A stretch of 14,451 nt of DNA, from assembly GCA_937877545.1 (NCBI GenBank), contig CALFJE010000081.1:1-14451 (forward strand), given 5' to 3'. The DNA is from an uncultured Selenomonadales bacterium. Lineage in GTDB: Bacteria > Bacillota > Negativicutes > Selenomonadales > Selenomonadaceae. This document shows positions 1-6,771 of the stretch, piece by piece. Numbering within the stretch: the first letter of the stretch is position 1; each line of letters begins with the position of its first letter. A program made the translations under genes and the position numbers. The notes beneath the pieces were generated by a model. The model did not search any database. It saw nothing but the letters and a program-made list of their open reading frames with translations, and was not told the DNA's origin.

Positions 1-104
1 CGAACCGTTTAGACATTGGCAAGATTATCGCCGCGCCGATACTAATTCTCAGGCAAGACTGCTTCCAATGACTTTATCGCGACTTCAATCATTGAATCAT
101 CGGG
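1..104. repeat. Duplicated yqhQ 3' end, outer copy (copy A)
   Basis: Bases 1-104 match bases 140-243 at an offset of 139. The differences seen are A56 against T195 and A99 against G238. The unit covers the last 20 or so codons of yqhQ, its TAG stop (42-44 in this copy) and about 40 bases downstream. It is a non-functional gene tail, because it lacks the rest of the reading frame. The left edge of the repeat may lie outside the window. The 180 bases between the window start and the yqhQ stop hold this copy, the palindromic spacer and the start of the second copy, and no separate gene. Confidence 0.9.
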
Positions 105-138
105 GTTACTTTTAGAAAGTAACCAAACAGCAGACGCG
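104..138 (-). repeat. Palindromic spacer element between the two yqhQ tails
   Basis: This 35-base spacer, read on the minus strand, is CGCG-TC-TGCTGTTT followed by an inverted repeat with arms GGTTACTTT and AAAGTAACC around three bases (104-124). It matches the end of the 9092-9157 spacer at 31 of 35 positions by eye. The palindrome ends exactly where the duplicated yqhQ tail begins. There is no T-run after the hairpin, so it is not an obvious terminator. No known repeat family was recognised. Confidence 0.8.
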
Positions 139-139
139 C

Positions 140-243
140 CGAACCGTTTAGACATTGGCAAGATTATCGCCGCGCCGATACTAATTCTCAGGCATGACTG
201 CTTCCAATGACTTTATCGCGACTTCAATCATTGAATCGTCGGG
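140..243. repeat. Duplicated yqhQ 3' end, inner copy (copy B)
   Basis: This is the copy that still belongs to the intact yqhQ gene: it holds the gene's last 20 codons plus 41 bases after the stop. It pairs with bases 1-104. Beyond base 243 the two copies diverge at once: the gene continues here, while copy A runs into the palindromic spacer. Confidence 0.9.
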
Positions 244-1038
244 TTCCTGAGTGGTCAGGTATTGGAGCCACAGCCCCGGCAACGTCGCCAGCTTGACGAT
301 TGAATTCTGCGAACGGGCGGAATAACGGATTATCTCATACGCCAGCCCCGCCACCAACGGCAACAAAATTATCCGCGACAAAATCCTAATCCACAGCTCC
401 GGCCAGCCCAGGAACGCGAACACGAAGATACTTACCAGCATGACAATCAGCAGAAAAGCCGTCCCGCACCGAGGATGCAGGCGCGGAAATTTCTTTACGT
501 TTTCGACCGTCAACGGCAAGTCCGCCTCGTAACAAAATATTGTTTTATGCTCCGCCCCGTGATATTGGAACGTCCGCTTGATGTCCTTCATGCGCGATAT
601 TGCGAACAGATACGCCAAGAAAATTATCAGCCGCAAAAATCCTTCCGCCAAGTTCAAAGCTATTGGGGCGTCGGTGAGCGTATGGAAGAATTTCGCGGCA
701 AAGGTCGGTATCGCCAAGAATAAGCCGCACGCCAACGCTATCGCCAAAATTATCGTGCCGATTAGTTCGCGGTCGGAAAGTTGCTCGTCCTCCTCGCCCG
801 AAACCTGCGCGGAAAACGATAACGACTTCATGCCCAAGATTAGCGACTCGAACAAACTTACCGCGCCGCGCAGTATCGGCAACTTCAACACGGGGTAACG
901 GTCGGCGATTGAGCTGACGGCTTTGACTTGCACGTTGATATTGCCGTTCGGCTCGCGCACAGCCGTCGCCACCTTGCCGAAGCCGCGCATCATTACGCCC
1001 TCGATAACCGCCTGCCCGCCGACGATTGGCTTACCCAT
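181..1038 (-). CDS. yqhQ: YqhQ-family DUF1385 membrane protein
   Basis: This 285-residue protein opens with the family hallmark GKPIVGGQAVIEGVMMRG. A conserved YHGAEHKTIFCYE block lies near residue 160, followed by an HPRCGT motif; His, Glu and Cys there look able to bind a metal, and databases describe DUF1385 as a putative metal-dependent membrane enzyme. Hydrophobic stretches at about 92-116, 128-148 and 190-235 predict several membrane helices. The biochemical role is unknown. The start is the ATG at 1038, preceded by a good CGGAGGT site. In many Firmicutes this gene lies beside rpmE and just before prmC-prfA; here two envelope genes separate it from rpmE. Both its 5' and 3' ends are partly duplicated just outside the gene, which is very unusual. 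Confidence 0.9.
   Translation of the reverse strand: MGKPIVGGQAVIEGVMMRGFGKVATAVREPNGNINVQVKAVSSIADRYPVLKLPILRGAVSLFESLILGMKSLSFSAQVSGEEDEQLSDRELIGTIILAIALACGLFLAIPTFAAKFFHTLTDAPIALNLAEGFLRLIIFLAYLFAISRMKDIKRTFQYHGAEHKTIFCYEADLPLTVENVKKFPRLHPRCGTAFLLIVMLVSIFVFAFLGWPELWIRILSRIILLPLVAGLAYEIIRYSARSQNSIVKLATLPGLWLQYLTTQEPDDSMIEVAIKSLEAVMPEN
997..1038. repeat. yqhQ 5' end, genuine copy of a 42-base duplication
   Basis: These are the first 14 codons of yqhQ. They match 1131-1172 at an offset of 134 with one difference (C1035 against T1169, giving Gly2 against Asp2). Left of 997 the two copies diverge. Confidence 0.9.
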
Positions 1039-1130
1039 AAAACTTACCTCCGATAAAGTTAAAACGCGGCGACCTGCTTGCCTTTATCGCAACGGTGCAA
1101 CGCGCTTGCAGGATGCAACGTCACGTTGCC
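1039..1130. repeat. Spacer between yqhQ 5' copies, with palindrome
   Basis: The 92-base spacer carries the yqhQ ribosome binding site at its yqhQ end. At 1085-1109 it has TATCGCAACG, three bases, then CAACGCGCTTGC. That 25-base block recurs at 9107-9131 with two mismatches. It is followed at 1115-1129 by a perfect palindrome, GCAACGTCACGTTGC (7-base arms around C), which ends one base short of the second repeat copy. The layout, block then palindrome then repeat copy, is the same as in the 9092-9157 spacer, although the palindromes differ in sequence. Confidence 0.75.
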
Positions 1131-1172
1131 GCCCTCGATAACCGCCTGCCCGCCGACGATTGGCTTATCCAT
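1059..1172 (-). CDS. 37-codon leader ORF made from the duplicated yqhQ start
   Basis: The ATG at 1172 lies four bases after the stop of the upstream transferase gene and has a GGGGAG site eight bases before it, so translation is plausible. The peptide begins MDKPIVGGQAVIEGG, copying the yqhQ N-terminus. It then reads into spacer sequence (NVTLHPASALHRCDKGKQ and so on) and stops at TAA 1059-1061, 20 bases before the real yqhQ ATG. It is too short to be a functional YqhQ. It may be a broken gene start, or may act as a translated leader feeding ribosomes to yqhQ. Whether it is expressed is unknown. Confidence 0.5.
   Translation of the reverse strand: MDKPIVGGQAVIEGGNVTLHPASALHRCDKGKQVAAF
1131..1172. 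repeat. yqhQ 5' end, displaced copy
   Basis: This is the second copy of the first 14 yqhQ codons, 134 bases upstream of the genuine one. It sits directly after the stop codon of the phosphoethanolamine-transferase-like gene and forms the N-terminal half of the small leader ORF. Confidence 0.9.
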
Positions 1173-1176
1173 TTAC

Positions 1177-2896
1177 TCAACTCCCCAAAGGAATCATCTT
1201 TCCGTTGACGTATTCTCTGCCCTTGTAAATCCGCTTGCGCGTGGCGTCAAAGTCTTTGCTGAACAAACTCTTGCGCGAATCAAAATCCGCCGTCTCAATC
1301 GCCATTAAGTCTAAGAGCGCGTGAATCATGTCGTCGGTCATGAAGGGCAAATCTTTCGCCTCCGAAATTTTTTGCACAAGGTCGGGGTGATTCGCCTTGC
1401 AAGCTTCCGACAGCCAAACGGTCATGGGAATTTCAAATTGCCGCGCCCCGCCCATGGGTCCGTGCCCTAAATGAACGCCGTCCTCCAAAACATCCTCGCC
1501 GTGGTCTGCGACGTAAATTACAACCGCGTCCTTGTCCTCAAAACGCTTGATTATCTCGTCAACCACAAAGTCATTGTACAGCACGGCGTTATCGTACGCG
1601 GCTTGATATTCTCGTTGCCAAGCTTCGGCGGCGGGTTCCTCGTCTGCTTTGAAGACTTCAAACTCGGCAGGATAACGCGCCCGATACTTCAAATGCGTGC
1701 CCAAGAGGTGCAGGACGTAAAAATTTTTCGCGGAAGAATTTTTACTCAAGCTGTCGTCCAGCAGCGGCAGGATTTTCTCGTCGAACTCGTAAACGGTGGT
1801 CTCAGTGTCGTGAATCGTCGTAAATTTTTTTTCGTCGCAACGGTCGGCGTAGGCGCGAGGTACATTGCCGTAAATGCCCGTGACTTCCTGATTGGACAGC
1901 CAAGCCGTATGGTAGCCCGCCGCCTTCAAGATGTCGAACAGATTAGCGTAACGATACCAAGGCTTATCAGTTACCCCCCCCCCCGTTAGCGTAGAACGTG
2001 AACAGGCGTTGGCAAGCGGGCATGGTCTCGGTCGCGCCGCTTATGCAGTCCGTGAAGAGGATTAAGCCTTCTTGCTCAAGGCGTCGCTGTAAATTGGGCG
2101 TCGTGGGCTTATCGTAACCGTAAAGGCTCATGTGGTAGCGGTTCGTCGATTCGCCGAGGATAAAAATCACCCAAGGCAGTTCGCTGTCGTTGCGGGTGAT
2201 TTCAATCTGCGCGGCGTCAAGATTGTTATAGACCTCCCGATACTCCCGAATCTCATTGAAGGCACGCGGGATAAGGAAACTGATTCGGAACACGGATACC
2301 GGATTTTTCTTGACGAAAAAATCTGCATTCGCGCCAATCATCAAAGTCAACCCGACGAGCGCAAAGATGAACGCGATAAAACGCAAGAATCTGATTCGCC
2401 GCCGCAACAGAAAATCTGCGAGAACAATCCCCGCCTTAATCAAAAGCGCGAGCACAGCTGTTAGCGACAAGACATAAAGCAATTTCGGCGCGAGCAAACT
2501 TGAATAATCGGCGACATACTCCGCCGCCTCTTGAAGGTTCGTGTCGAGGATAATTTGGAACATGCCCTTATCGAAGACGCTCCGATACATTATCAGCGTA
2601 AAAGCGTCGACGCAAAAAAATATCACGCTCAATGTGACAAAGAGCCTGGCGAATATTTTCGGTAAGTTATGGAGTATCGATATTAACACGAAAATTTCAA
2701 ACAACAAATAAAGTGTCAACGAAACGAACGAATTCAAATCCGCGAATGAACTGCCGCGAAAATCTATCGTCATGTAAAAGTTGACTAAGCAGGTCAGATT
2801 TAATACGAACAGCAAAACCAAGAGGCTTTTGTTTTCCGTGACGACGCGAATCAGCCAATCAGAGACGGTGATATAAATTTTGTCCCAAGCCCTCAA
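1177..2896 (-). CDS. Phosphoethanolamine-transferase-like enzyme, split by a poly-G frameshift (possibly phase-variable)
   Basis: The gene reads as two parts. The N-terminal part (1967-2896, 309 codons) has five membrane helices at about 24-44, 56-76, 82-104, 134-164 and 168-188. It ends with the catalytic start of an alkaline-phosphatase/sulfatase fold: ILGESTNR (Glu249, metal) and SGATETMP, where Thr289 is the likely nucleophile because it lies 40 residues after the metal Glu, as in EptA. The C-terminal part (1177-1929 and just upstream) carries LGTH and VADHGED...HLGHG metal motifs. A run of 11 G on the coding strand joins them. With 10 G the frame continues NGGGVTDKPWYRYANLFD into the second part, giving 572 residues, normal for EptA/CptA-like enzymes. 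As sequenced, the product stops two codons after the run. The start is TTG 2896 with GAGG in front, overlapping the stop of the gene before it. The target, such as lipid A core or another envelope glycan, is not known. Confidence 0.85.
1974..1984. repeat. 11-base C homopolymer (poly-G on the coding strand)
   Basis: Eleven consecutive C lie inside the phosphoethanolamine-transferase-like gene, at the exact point where its reading frame breaks. A tract of 10 (or 7 or 13) keeps the frame open. Such tracts change length by slippage in contingency genes, but they are also a common sequencing error site, and the sequence alone cannot separate these. Confidence 0.9.
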
Positions 2897-2905
2897 TGCG
2901 CCGCC

Positions 2906-3451
2906 TCACTTTCGGCAGAAGTAGACGAACGCCGGCGGGAAATTCAACAGGAAGAATTCAATTTCCACGGAGGAAAAATATTCGTTCAGCAAACTTTTCA
3001 TCTGCGTGGAATATTGAAACATGACGAACACGCCGCCGCGTTTCAGGGAGCGGTGAACGTTGTCAATTATCCGCCGCCGCAAAGTCTCGTTCATGTTCGC
3101 GAACGGCAAGCCCGATATGACGCAATCCGTCTGCGGGAAATTCAGCCTTCGCAAGCTCGCGTTCAAGTTTTCCGCGTATGAATCGAAAATCAAATCGGGA
3201 TATTTTTCTTCAAGCAAATGCCGCATTGCCGAATCTTGCTCGACGACCAAAAATTTGCAGTCCGACGGTTTGTATTTGACGATTTGTTTCGTGAAAGACC
3301 CCGTGCCCGCGCCCAACTCCACGACGTGCGAAAAATTTTCCCACGGCAGAGCATTCAGCATTTTGCGGGCAAGGAAATTGGAGCTGGGCGTCAAGCTTCC
3401 GATTTTCCTCGGCTCGTCAATGAATTTCTTTAAAAATAATATTCTGTCCAT
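2906..3451 (-). CDS. PmtA-like phospholipid N-methyltransferase (SAM-dependent)
   Basis: This 181-residue soluble protein begins FLKKFIDEPRKIGSLTPSS, typical of the phospholipid N-methyltransferase/KsgA-like group (COG3963). SAM motif I is VVELGAGTGSFTKQI near residues 43-57, an acidic ribose-binding position follows at VVEQD (about 70-74), and ISGLPFANM is near 112-120. By family it may methylate phosphatidylethanolamine or a similar amine; rRNA adenine methylation is a less likely alternative. The start ATG at 3451 has GAGGAG in front. Its TGA stop overlaps the ribosome binding site of the downstream transferase gene, nine bases away, so the two are probably translationally coupled. Pairing a head-group methyltransferase with a head-group transferase hints at a joint envelope modification. 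Confidence 0.75.
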   Translation of the reverse strand: MDRILFLKKFIDEPRKIGSLTPSSNFLARKMLNALPWENFSHVVELGAGTGSFTKQIVKYKPSDCKFLVVEQDSAMRHLLEEKYPDLIFDSYAENLNASLRRLNFPQTDCVISGLPFANMNETLRRRIIDNVHRSLKRGGVFVMFQYSTQMKSLLNEYFSSVEIEFFLLNFPPAFVYFCRK

Positions 3452-3464
3452 GATTCTCCTCTGG

Positions 3465-3501
3465 TAAAATTAAAGCAGGCAAGGCGATTGCTCACCCTGC
3501 C
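3465..3501 (-). terminator. Weak hairpin after rpmE (possible attenuating terminator)
   Basis: On the minus strand GGCAGGG (3495-3501) can pair with CCTTGCC (3478-3484), including one G-U pair, across a ten-base loop. It is followed by TGCTTTAATTTT. The T-tract is interrupted, so termination would be partial. It would separate abundant L31 expression from the envelope genes downstream. Confidence 0.4.
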
Positions 3502-3514
3502 CGCTGATTTTTGT

Positions 3515-3715
3515 TCAGCTTTTCTTGTAACGCTTATTGAACTTCTCAATGCGTCCGCCCGCTTTAACGTCGCGTTGACGACCGGTAAAGAACGGGTGGC
3601 ATTTCGAGCAAACGTCGACGCGCAACTCCTTTTTGGTGGAGCCGGTCTTGAAAGTATTGCCGCAACCGCAAGTAACCGTTGCCTCGAAGTACTGCGGATG
3701 AATTTTCTCCTTCAT
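3515..3715 (-). CDS. rpmE: Ribosomal protein L31 (zinc-binding type)
   Basis: The 66-residue protein begins MKEKIHPQYFEATVTCGCGN and has four cysteines, Cys16, Cys18, Cys36 and Cys39 (CxC and CSKC), the ligand set of the zinc-containing form of large-subunit protein L31. It ends in a basic tail, FNKRYKKS. The start ATG at 3715 has GAGGTG seven bases in front; an upstream in-frame extension lacks a better site. It lies 18 bases after the sugar methyltransferase stop, so both are likely read from the promoter at 4579-4607. In Firmicutes, rpmE often neighbours yqhQ and prfA, which supports the inferred ancestral order. Confidence 0.96.
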   Translation of the reverse strand: MKEKIHPQYFEATVTCGCGNTFKTGSTKKELRVDVCSKCHPFFTGRQRDVKAGGRIEKFNKRYKKS

Positions 3716-3733
3716 GCCGATACACCTCACTTT

Positions 3734-4534
3734 CTATTTGCAACCCCAAACGACAAGGCGATTGTCGGGGGAAGTGGTTACGGGATTTTCGGGCAGGATT
3801 TTGGCGTTGGGAACCATGGCAACGAATTCGTCGAGGGTGTAGCCGTCATACATGCCCACGCTTGCGAAAAAGTCGCCGTCCCACGTCACGTAGCCCGCCT
3901 TAGCCTTGCTGATGATTTTGTCGATATAAACGTCCTGCGCGGATTTGGCAAGCTCGGAAAAAGCGTAGTCGCTGAGGAACAGGTCGCAGGGCGCGTCGTG
4001 ATAAATGTGCGTGCCGTCGATATAACGAATGTCGCCCGCTTGATTGAACGCGTTCAGAAACTTTTCCGTGAGCGCGAGAACTTCGGGCAAGTCGACGAGG
4101 TTGTAGCGTTGAATCGGCAAGGCGTTCATTAGGATACGACACTGCCCGCCGTAGCCGACGCCGACCTCCGTGACGGTTTCAAGCTTTCGCACGTCGAAGA
4201 GCGTCACAATGTCGACAAGCACCTTGATATAGCGGAGCGTCGTGGGCGAGGCGATAACCTTGGAGCCGCCAAAGTTGTATTCGGCGATAAACGGATTACC
4301 GACTGAATCGTTTTGCAGGAAGAAAAGCCATTCGTCCTCCGTTAAGGTGAGCGCGGAGTTGTTCAAAATGTATTCAAAGCACTCCTGCCCGAATTCCGGC
4401 GACATGTACTCAACCACCCGCGTATAAATCGGGTGCCGCTTAAAATTTTTGAAAACGTCTTCGTGACGCGAGGCGAAGTAGCAAAATTCGGGATACCACT
4501 CGTCGTCGAAAACACTCGTGCCCGTTATCTCCAA
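3734..4534 (-). CDS. Putative sugar O-methyltransferase (SAM-dependent)
   Basis: The protein has 266 residues with no signal peptide or membrane helix. The first 115 or so residues are a family-specific helical region. A Rossmann SAM-binding motif follows at TEVGVGYGGQCRILMN (about 122-137), then NLVDLPEVLALTEKFL (145-160), where the acidic residue should contact SAM. FLSDYAFSEL further on matches the pattern of putative polysaccharide sugar O-methyltransferases. The substrate is not visible; surface glycan sugars are the usual guess. The start is TTG 4534, immediately after an in-frame TGA and with only a poor GGCGGTG site, so translation may be weak. It is the first gene after the minus-strand promoter. 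A start further inside the frame cannot be excluded. Confidence 0.7.
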   Translation of the reverse strand: MEITGTSVFDDEWYPEFCYFASRHEDVFKNFKRHPIYTRVVEYMSPEFGQECFEYILNNSALTLTEDEWLFFLQNDSVGNPFIAEYNFGGSKVIASPTTLRYIKVLVDIVTLFDVRKLETVTEVGVGYGGQCRILMNALPIQRYNLVDLPEVLALTEKFLNAFNQAGDIRYIDGTHIYHDAPCDLFLSDYAFSELAKSAQDVYIDKIISKAKAGYVTWDGDFFASVGMYDGYTLDEFVAMVPNAKILPENPVTTSPDNRLVVWGCK

Positions 4535-4553
4535 TCACCGCCGCTAAATTAAG

Positions 4554-4583
4554 TTGACGCGAAAACCGCGCAGGGTGTATTAT
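4554..4583 (+). promoter_or_regulatory. Promoter for the ClpX-like gene
   Basis: TTGACG (4554-4559), an 18-base spacer and TATTAT (4578-4583) form a plausible housekeeping-sigma promoter reading right. Transcription would begin near 4590, leaving a leader of about 40 bases. Confidence 0.6.
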
Positions 4584-4607
4584 ACGCGCTGTGATTTTTT
4601 ATTGCAA
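4579..4607 (-). promoter_or_regulatory. Promoter for the methyltransferase-rpmE-yqhQ operon
   Basis: On the minus strand, TTGCAA (4602-4607), a 17-base spacer and a perfect TATAAT (4579-4584) form a strong promoter reading left. Its -10 box overlaps that of the rightward promoter almost completely, so only one polymerase can occupy the region at a time. Confidence 0.7.
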
Positions 4608-4632
4608 GGCTTTTTACAAAGGAGAATTCTTC

Positions 4633-5943
4633 ATGGCAGTTGAAAGTTTCCATTGCAGTATTTGCGGCAAGCGAATCAAGATGCAGAGCCACCTGGATAT
4701 GCCCGTCTTCGACCCCAATACCGGCTTCGGCATTTGCAAGAGCTGTATCAAAGATATTTACCACTACATAGAGGACGAGGAGGGGCGCAAGTCGCGTTCA
4801 AGCAAGAAAAGTTTCAATAACGCGCTCGGCGAACTCTTAACTAAAAATAAGCCGCACGTCATCAAGGAATATCTGGACGAATTTATCATCGTGCAGGACA
4901 GAGCAAAAAAAATCCTGTCCGTTGCGGCTTACAATCATTATAAGCGCATGAAATACGACTTTGACAACACGGGCGGCGACGATGAAATTGACAAGTCGAA
5001 CGTTATCATTATGGGACCGACGGGTTGCGGCAAGACGGCTATGCTTAGTCACCTGTCGAAGTTGTTGGATATACCCTTCGCCGTGACGGACGCCTCCAGC
5101 CTGACGGAAGCGGGCTTTGTCGGTTCCGACGTGGAGGTTGCCGTTCGCAATCTTTATTACGCGGCGGGCAGAGACATCGAAAAGACCGAGCACGGGATTA
5201 TTTATCTGGATGAGTTCGACAAGATAGCGCGTAAGTCGGGCGAAAACAATTCGATAACCGCCGACCCCGGTCACGAGGGCGTTCAGCAGGGCTTGCTTAA
5301 AATGTTGGAGGGCAGCGTCGTCGAGTTCACGGAGCGCGGGCAACGTAAGCACCCCGAAGCCCCGACGATTAAGGTCGACACGCGCAATATCCTGTTTATC
5401 GTGGGCGGCGCGTTCGTGGGCATTGAAAAGATTATCGAGAAACGAATCCGCAAGGGCGATACGGCTATAGGCTTCGGCTCCGAAATTCCGCCTAAGGAAG
5501 ACATTGATAAACGCTTCAACGAGCTGATTCACCAGGTGCGCCCCGAAGATTTGATGAAGTACGGGATTATCCCCGAAATTATCGGGCGGTTGCCGGTTAT
5601 CTGCACGCTTGAAACTCTGGACGAAGACGCGTTGCTCAAAATCCTCACCGAGCCGAAAAATGCGCCCGTCAAGCAGTACGAAAAGCTTTTGGCGATGGAC
5701 AACGTTAAGCTGGAGTTCGAGGAGGAGGCGTTGCGTCGCGTGGCGAAAATGGCGATTGAACGCAAGACGGGTGCGCGGTCGCTCAAGGGCATAATCGAAG
5801 ACGTGATGCTTGACGTGATGTTTGAAATCCCGAAGACCAACGAGCCGCGCCGCGTCGTGATAACCGAGGCTTGCATATTGGGCGAGGAGCAGCCGAAAAT
5901 CTTCCCGCTTGAAGAGGTTAATCTGTCCAAGGAGACAGCTTGA
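4633..5943 (+). CDS. clpX: ClpX-type AAA+ unfoldase, variant zinc domain
   Basis: The 436-residue protein has the full ClpX layout. Zinc knuckle cysteines are Cys8, Cys11, Cys35 and Cys38. Walker A is GPTGCGKT (128-135), the pore loop GFVG (161-164), Walker B IIYLDEFD (189-196), the RKH loop 238-240, the ClpP-binding IGFG loop 279-282, IIGRLP with the Arg finger near 319, and sensor 2 in KTGARSLKG. Retention of IGFG implies it can feed substrates to ClpP. Oddities are a 23-residue gap inside the zinc knuckle (18 in E. coli ClpX), Phe in place of the usual Tyr in the pore loop, and no clpP or lon beside it. It could be a second ClpX with its own adaptors rather than the main one. The start ATG at 4633 has AAGGAG in front; an upstream GTG at 4591 is much less likely. 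Confidence 0.85.
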   Translation: MAVESFHCSICGKRIKMQSHLDMPVFDPNTGFGICKSCIKDIYHYIEDEEGRKSRSSKKSFNNALGELLTKNKPHVIKEYLDEFIIVQDRAKKILSVAAYNHYKRMKYDFDNTGGDDEIDKSNVIIMGPTGCGKTAMLSHLSKLLDIPFAVTDASSLTEAGFVGSDVEVAVRNLYYAAGRDIEKTEHGIIYLDEFDKIARKSGENNSITADPGHEGVQQGLLKMLEGSVVEFTERGQRKHPEAPTIKVDTRNILFIVGGAFVGIEKIIEKRIRKGDTAIGFGSEIPPKEDIDKRFNELIHQVRPEDLMKYGIIPEIIGRLPVICTLETLDEDALLKILTEPKNAPVKQYEKLLAMDNVKLEFEEEALRRVAKMAIERKTGARSLKGIIEDVMLDVMFEIPKTNEPRRVVITEACILGEEQPKIFPLEEVNLSKETA

Positions 5944-5974
5944 GGCTTCGTCTTACCATAAAGAAAAAAATTTT

Positions 5975-6011
5975 ATCCTCTACCCGAAATTTGCGGCGGA
6001 GGATTTTTTTT
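5975..6011 (+). terminator. Intrinsic terminator after the ClpX-like gene
   Basis: ATCCTC (5975-5980) pairs with GAGGAT (5999-6004), with CCG/CGG able to pair inside. The stem runs straight into eight T (6004-6011). It lies 31 bases after the stop codon. Confidence 0.75.
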
Positions 6012-6019
6012 GCTATCAT
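5991..6019 (+). promoter_or_regulatory. Possible promoter for the ABC-glycosyltransferase operon
   Basis: TTGCGG (5991-5996), a 17-base spacer and TATCAT (6014-6019) would start transcription about 20 bases before the ABC gene. The match is moderate, and the -35 sits inside the terminator hairpin of the gene before. Confidence 0.4.
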
Positions 6020-6044
6020 GAAAGCACTTTGGGAGGTGGGCGCA

Positions 6045-6758
6045 ATGGCAAACGTGGTGACGATAACGGGCGTAAAGAAACTTTACAAAATGGGCTCGGA
6101 GACGGTAGCCGCGCTCAACGGCGTGGACTTGCGCATTGACGCGGGAGAATTCGTCGCGCTGATGGGACCGTCGGGTTCGGGCAAATCGACGCTGATGAAT
6201 ATCCTCGGCTGCCTCGACCGTCCGACCGTCGGCTCGTACAAATTGCTCGGACAGGAAGTCAGCGGGCTTAGTGATGACGCTTTGGCAAGAATCCGCAATA
6301 AAACTATCGGATTCGTCTTCCAAAACTTCAACCTGTTGCCGAAGCTCACCGGTCTTGAGAACGTGGCATTACCGGCGGTCTACGCGGGGTTGGGAACTAA
6401 GGAGCGGCTCACCTTGGCAAGGGAAGCTCTCGAAAAGGTATCGCTGTCCGACCGCGCAGAACATTTGCCGGGGGAATTATCGGGCGGACAACGTCAACGC
6501 GTGGCGATAGCACGGGCAATAGCAATGAAGCCGGCAATTCTCATGGCGGACGAACCGACGGGCAACCTCGACACCAAATCGACGGGGGAAATCATGCAAA
6601 TCTTTCGCGACCTGCACGCCGCCGGCTCCACGATTATCCTCGTCACGCACGAACCCGACATTGCACAAGCCGCCGACCGTCAAATCCTCGTCAAGGACGG
6701 CAAGATAACCAAGGACATCATAACCGCCCACACCGACGAAGTTATCGACATTGTTTAA
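6045..6758 (+). CDS. MacB/LolD-type ABC transporter ATPase
   Basis: This is a 237-residue single nucleotide-binding domain: Walker A GPSGSGKST (41-49), Q-loop at Gln93, signature LSGGQRQR (145-152), Walker B ILMADE (165-170) and switch His202. The run DEPTGNLD is typical of the MacB/FtsE/LolD group, whose permeases work as mechanotransmission machines rather than classical channels. The start ATG at 6045 has GGGAGGTG in front; longer upstream readings cross the terminator and promoter. Its partner permease is encoded 1.05 kb downstream, after a glycosyltransferase gene that begins 14 bases after this stop. In E. coli MacB, ATPase and permease are fused; here they are separate proteins. The cargo may be a peptide, lipoprotein or glycolipid and cannot be told from the sequence. 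Confidence 0.9.
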   Translation: MANVVTITGVKKLYKMGSETVAALNGVDLRIDAGEFVALMGPSGSGKSTLMNILGCLDRPTVGSYKLLGQEVSGLSDDALARIRNKTIGFVFQNFNLLPKLTGLENVALPAVYAGLGTKERLTLAREALEKVSLSDRAEHLPGELSGGQRQRVAIARAIAMKPAILMADEPTGNLDTKSTGEIMQIFRDLHAAGSTIILVTHEPDIAQAADRQILVKDGKITKDIITAHTDEVIDIV

Positions 6759-6771
6759 GGGGGAAAATTTC

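Noticed and set aside
165..180. Hairpin TATCG/CGATA just after the yqhQ stop as a terminator
   Set aside because: The stem is only five pairs and no T-tract follows on the minus strand.
3488..4132. A 214-codon open frame on the plus strand opposite rpmE and the sugar methyltransferase
   Set aside because: It lies entirely antisense to two well-supported genes, has no ribosome binding site and no recognisable domain.
4837..5532. A 231-codon open frame on the minus strand inside the ClpX-like gene
   Set aside because: It is a shadow of the unfoldase coding pattern with no domain or start signal.
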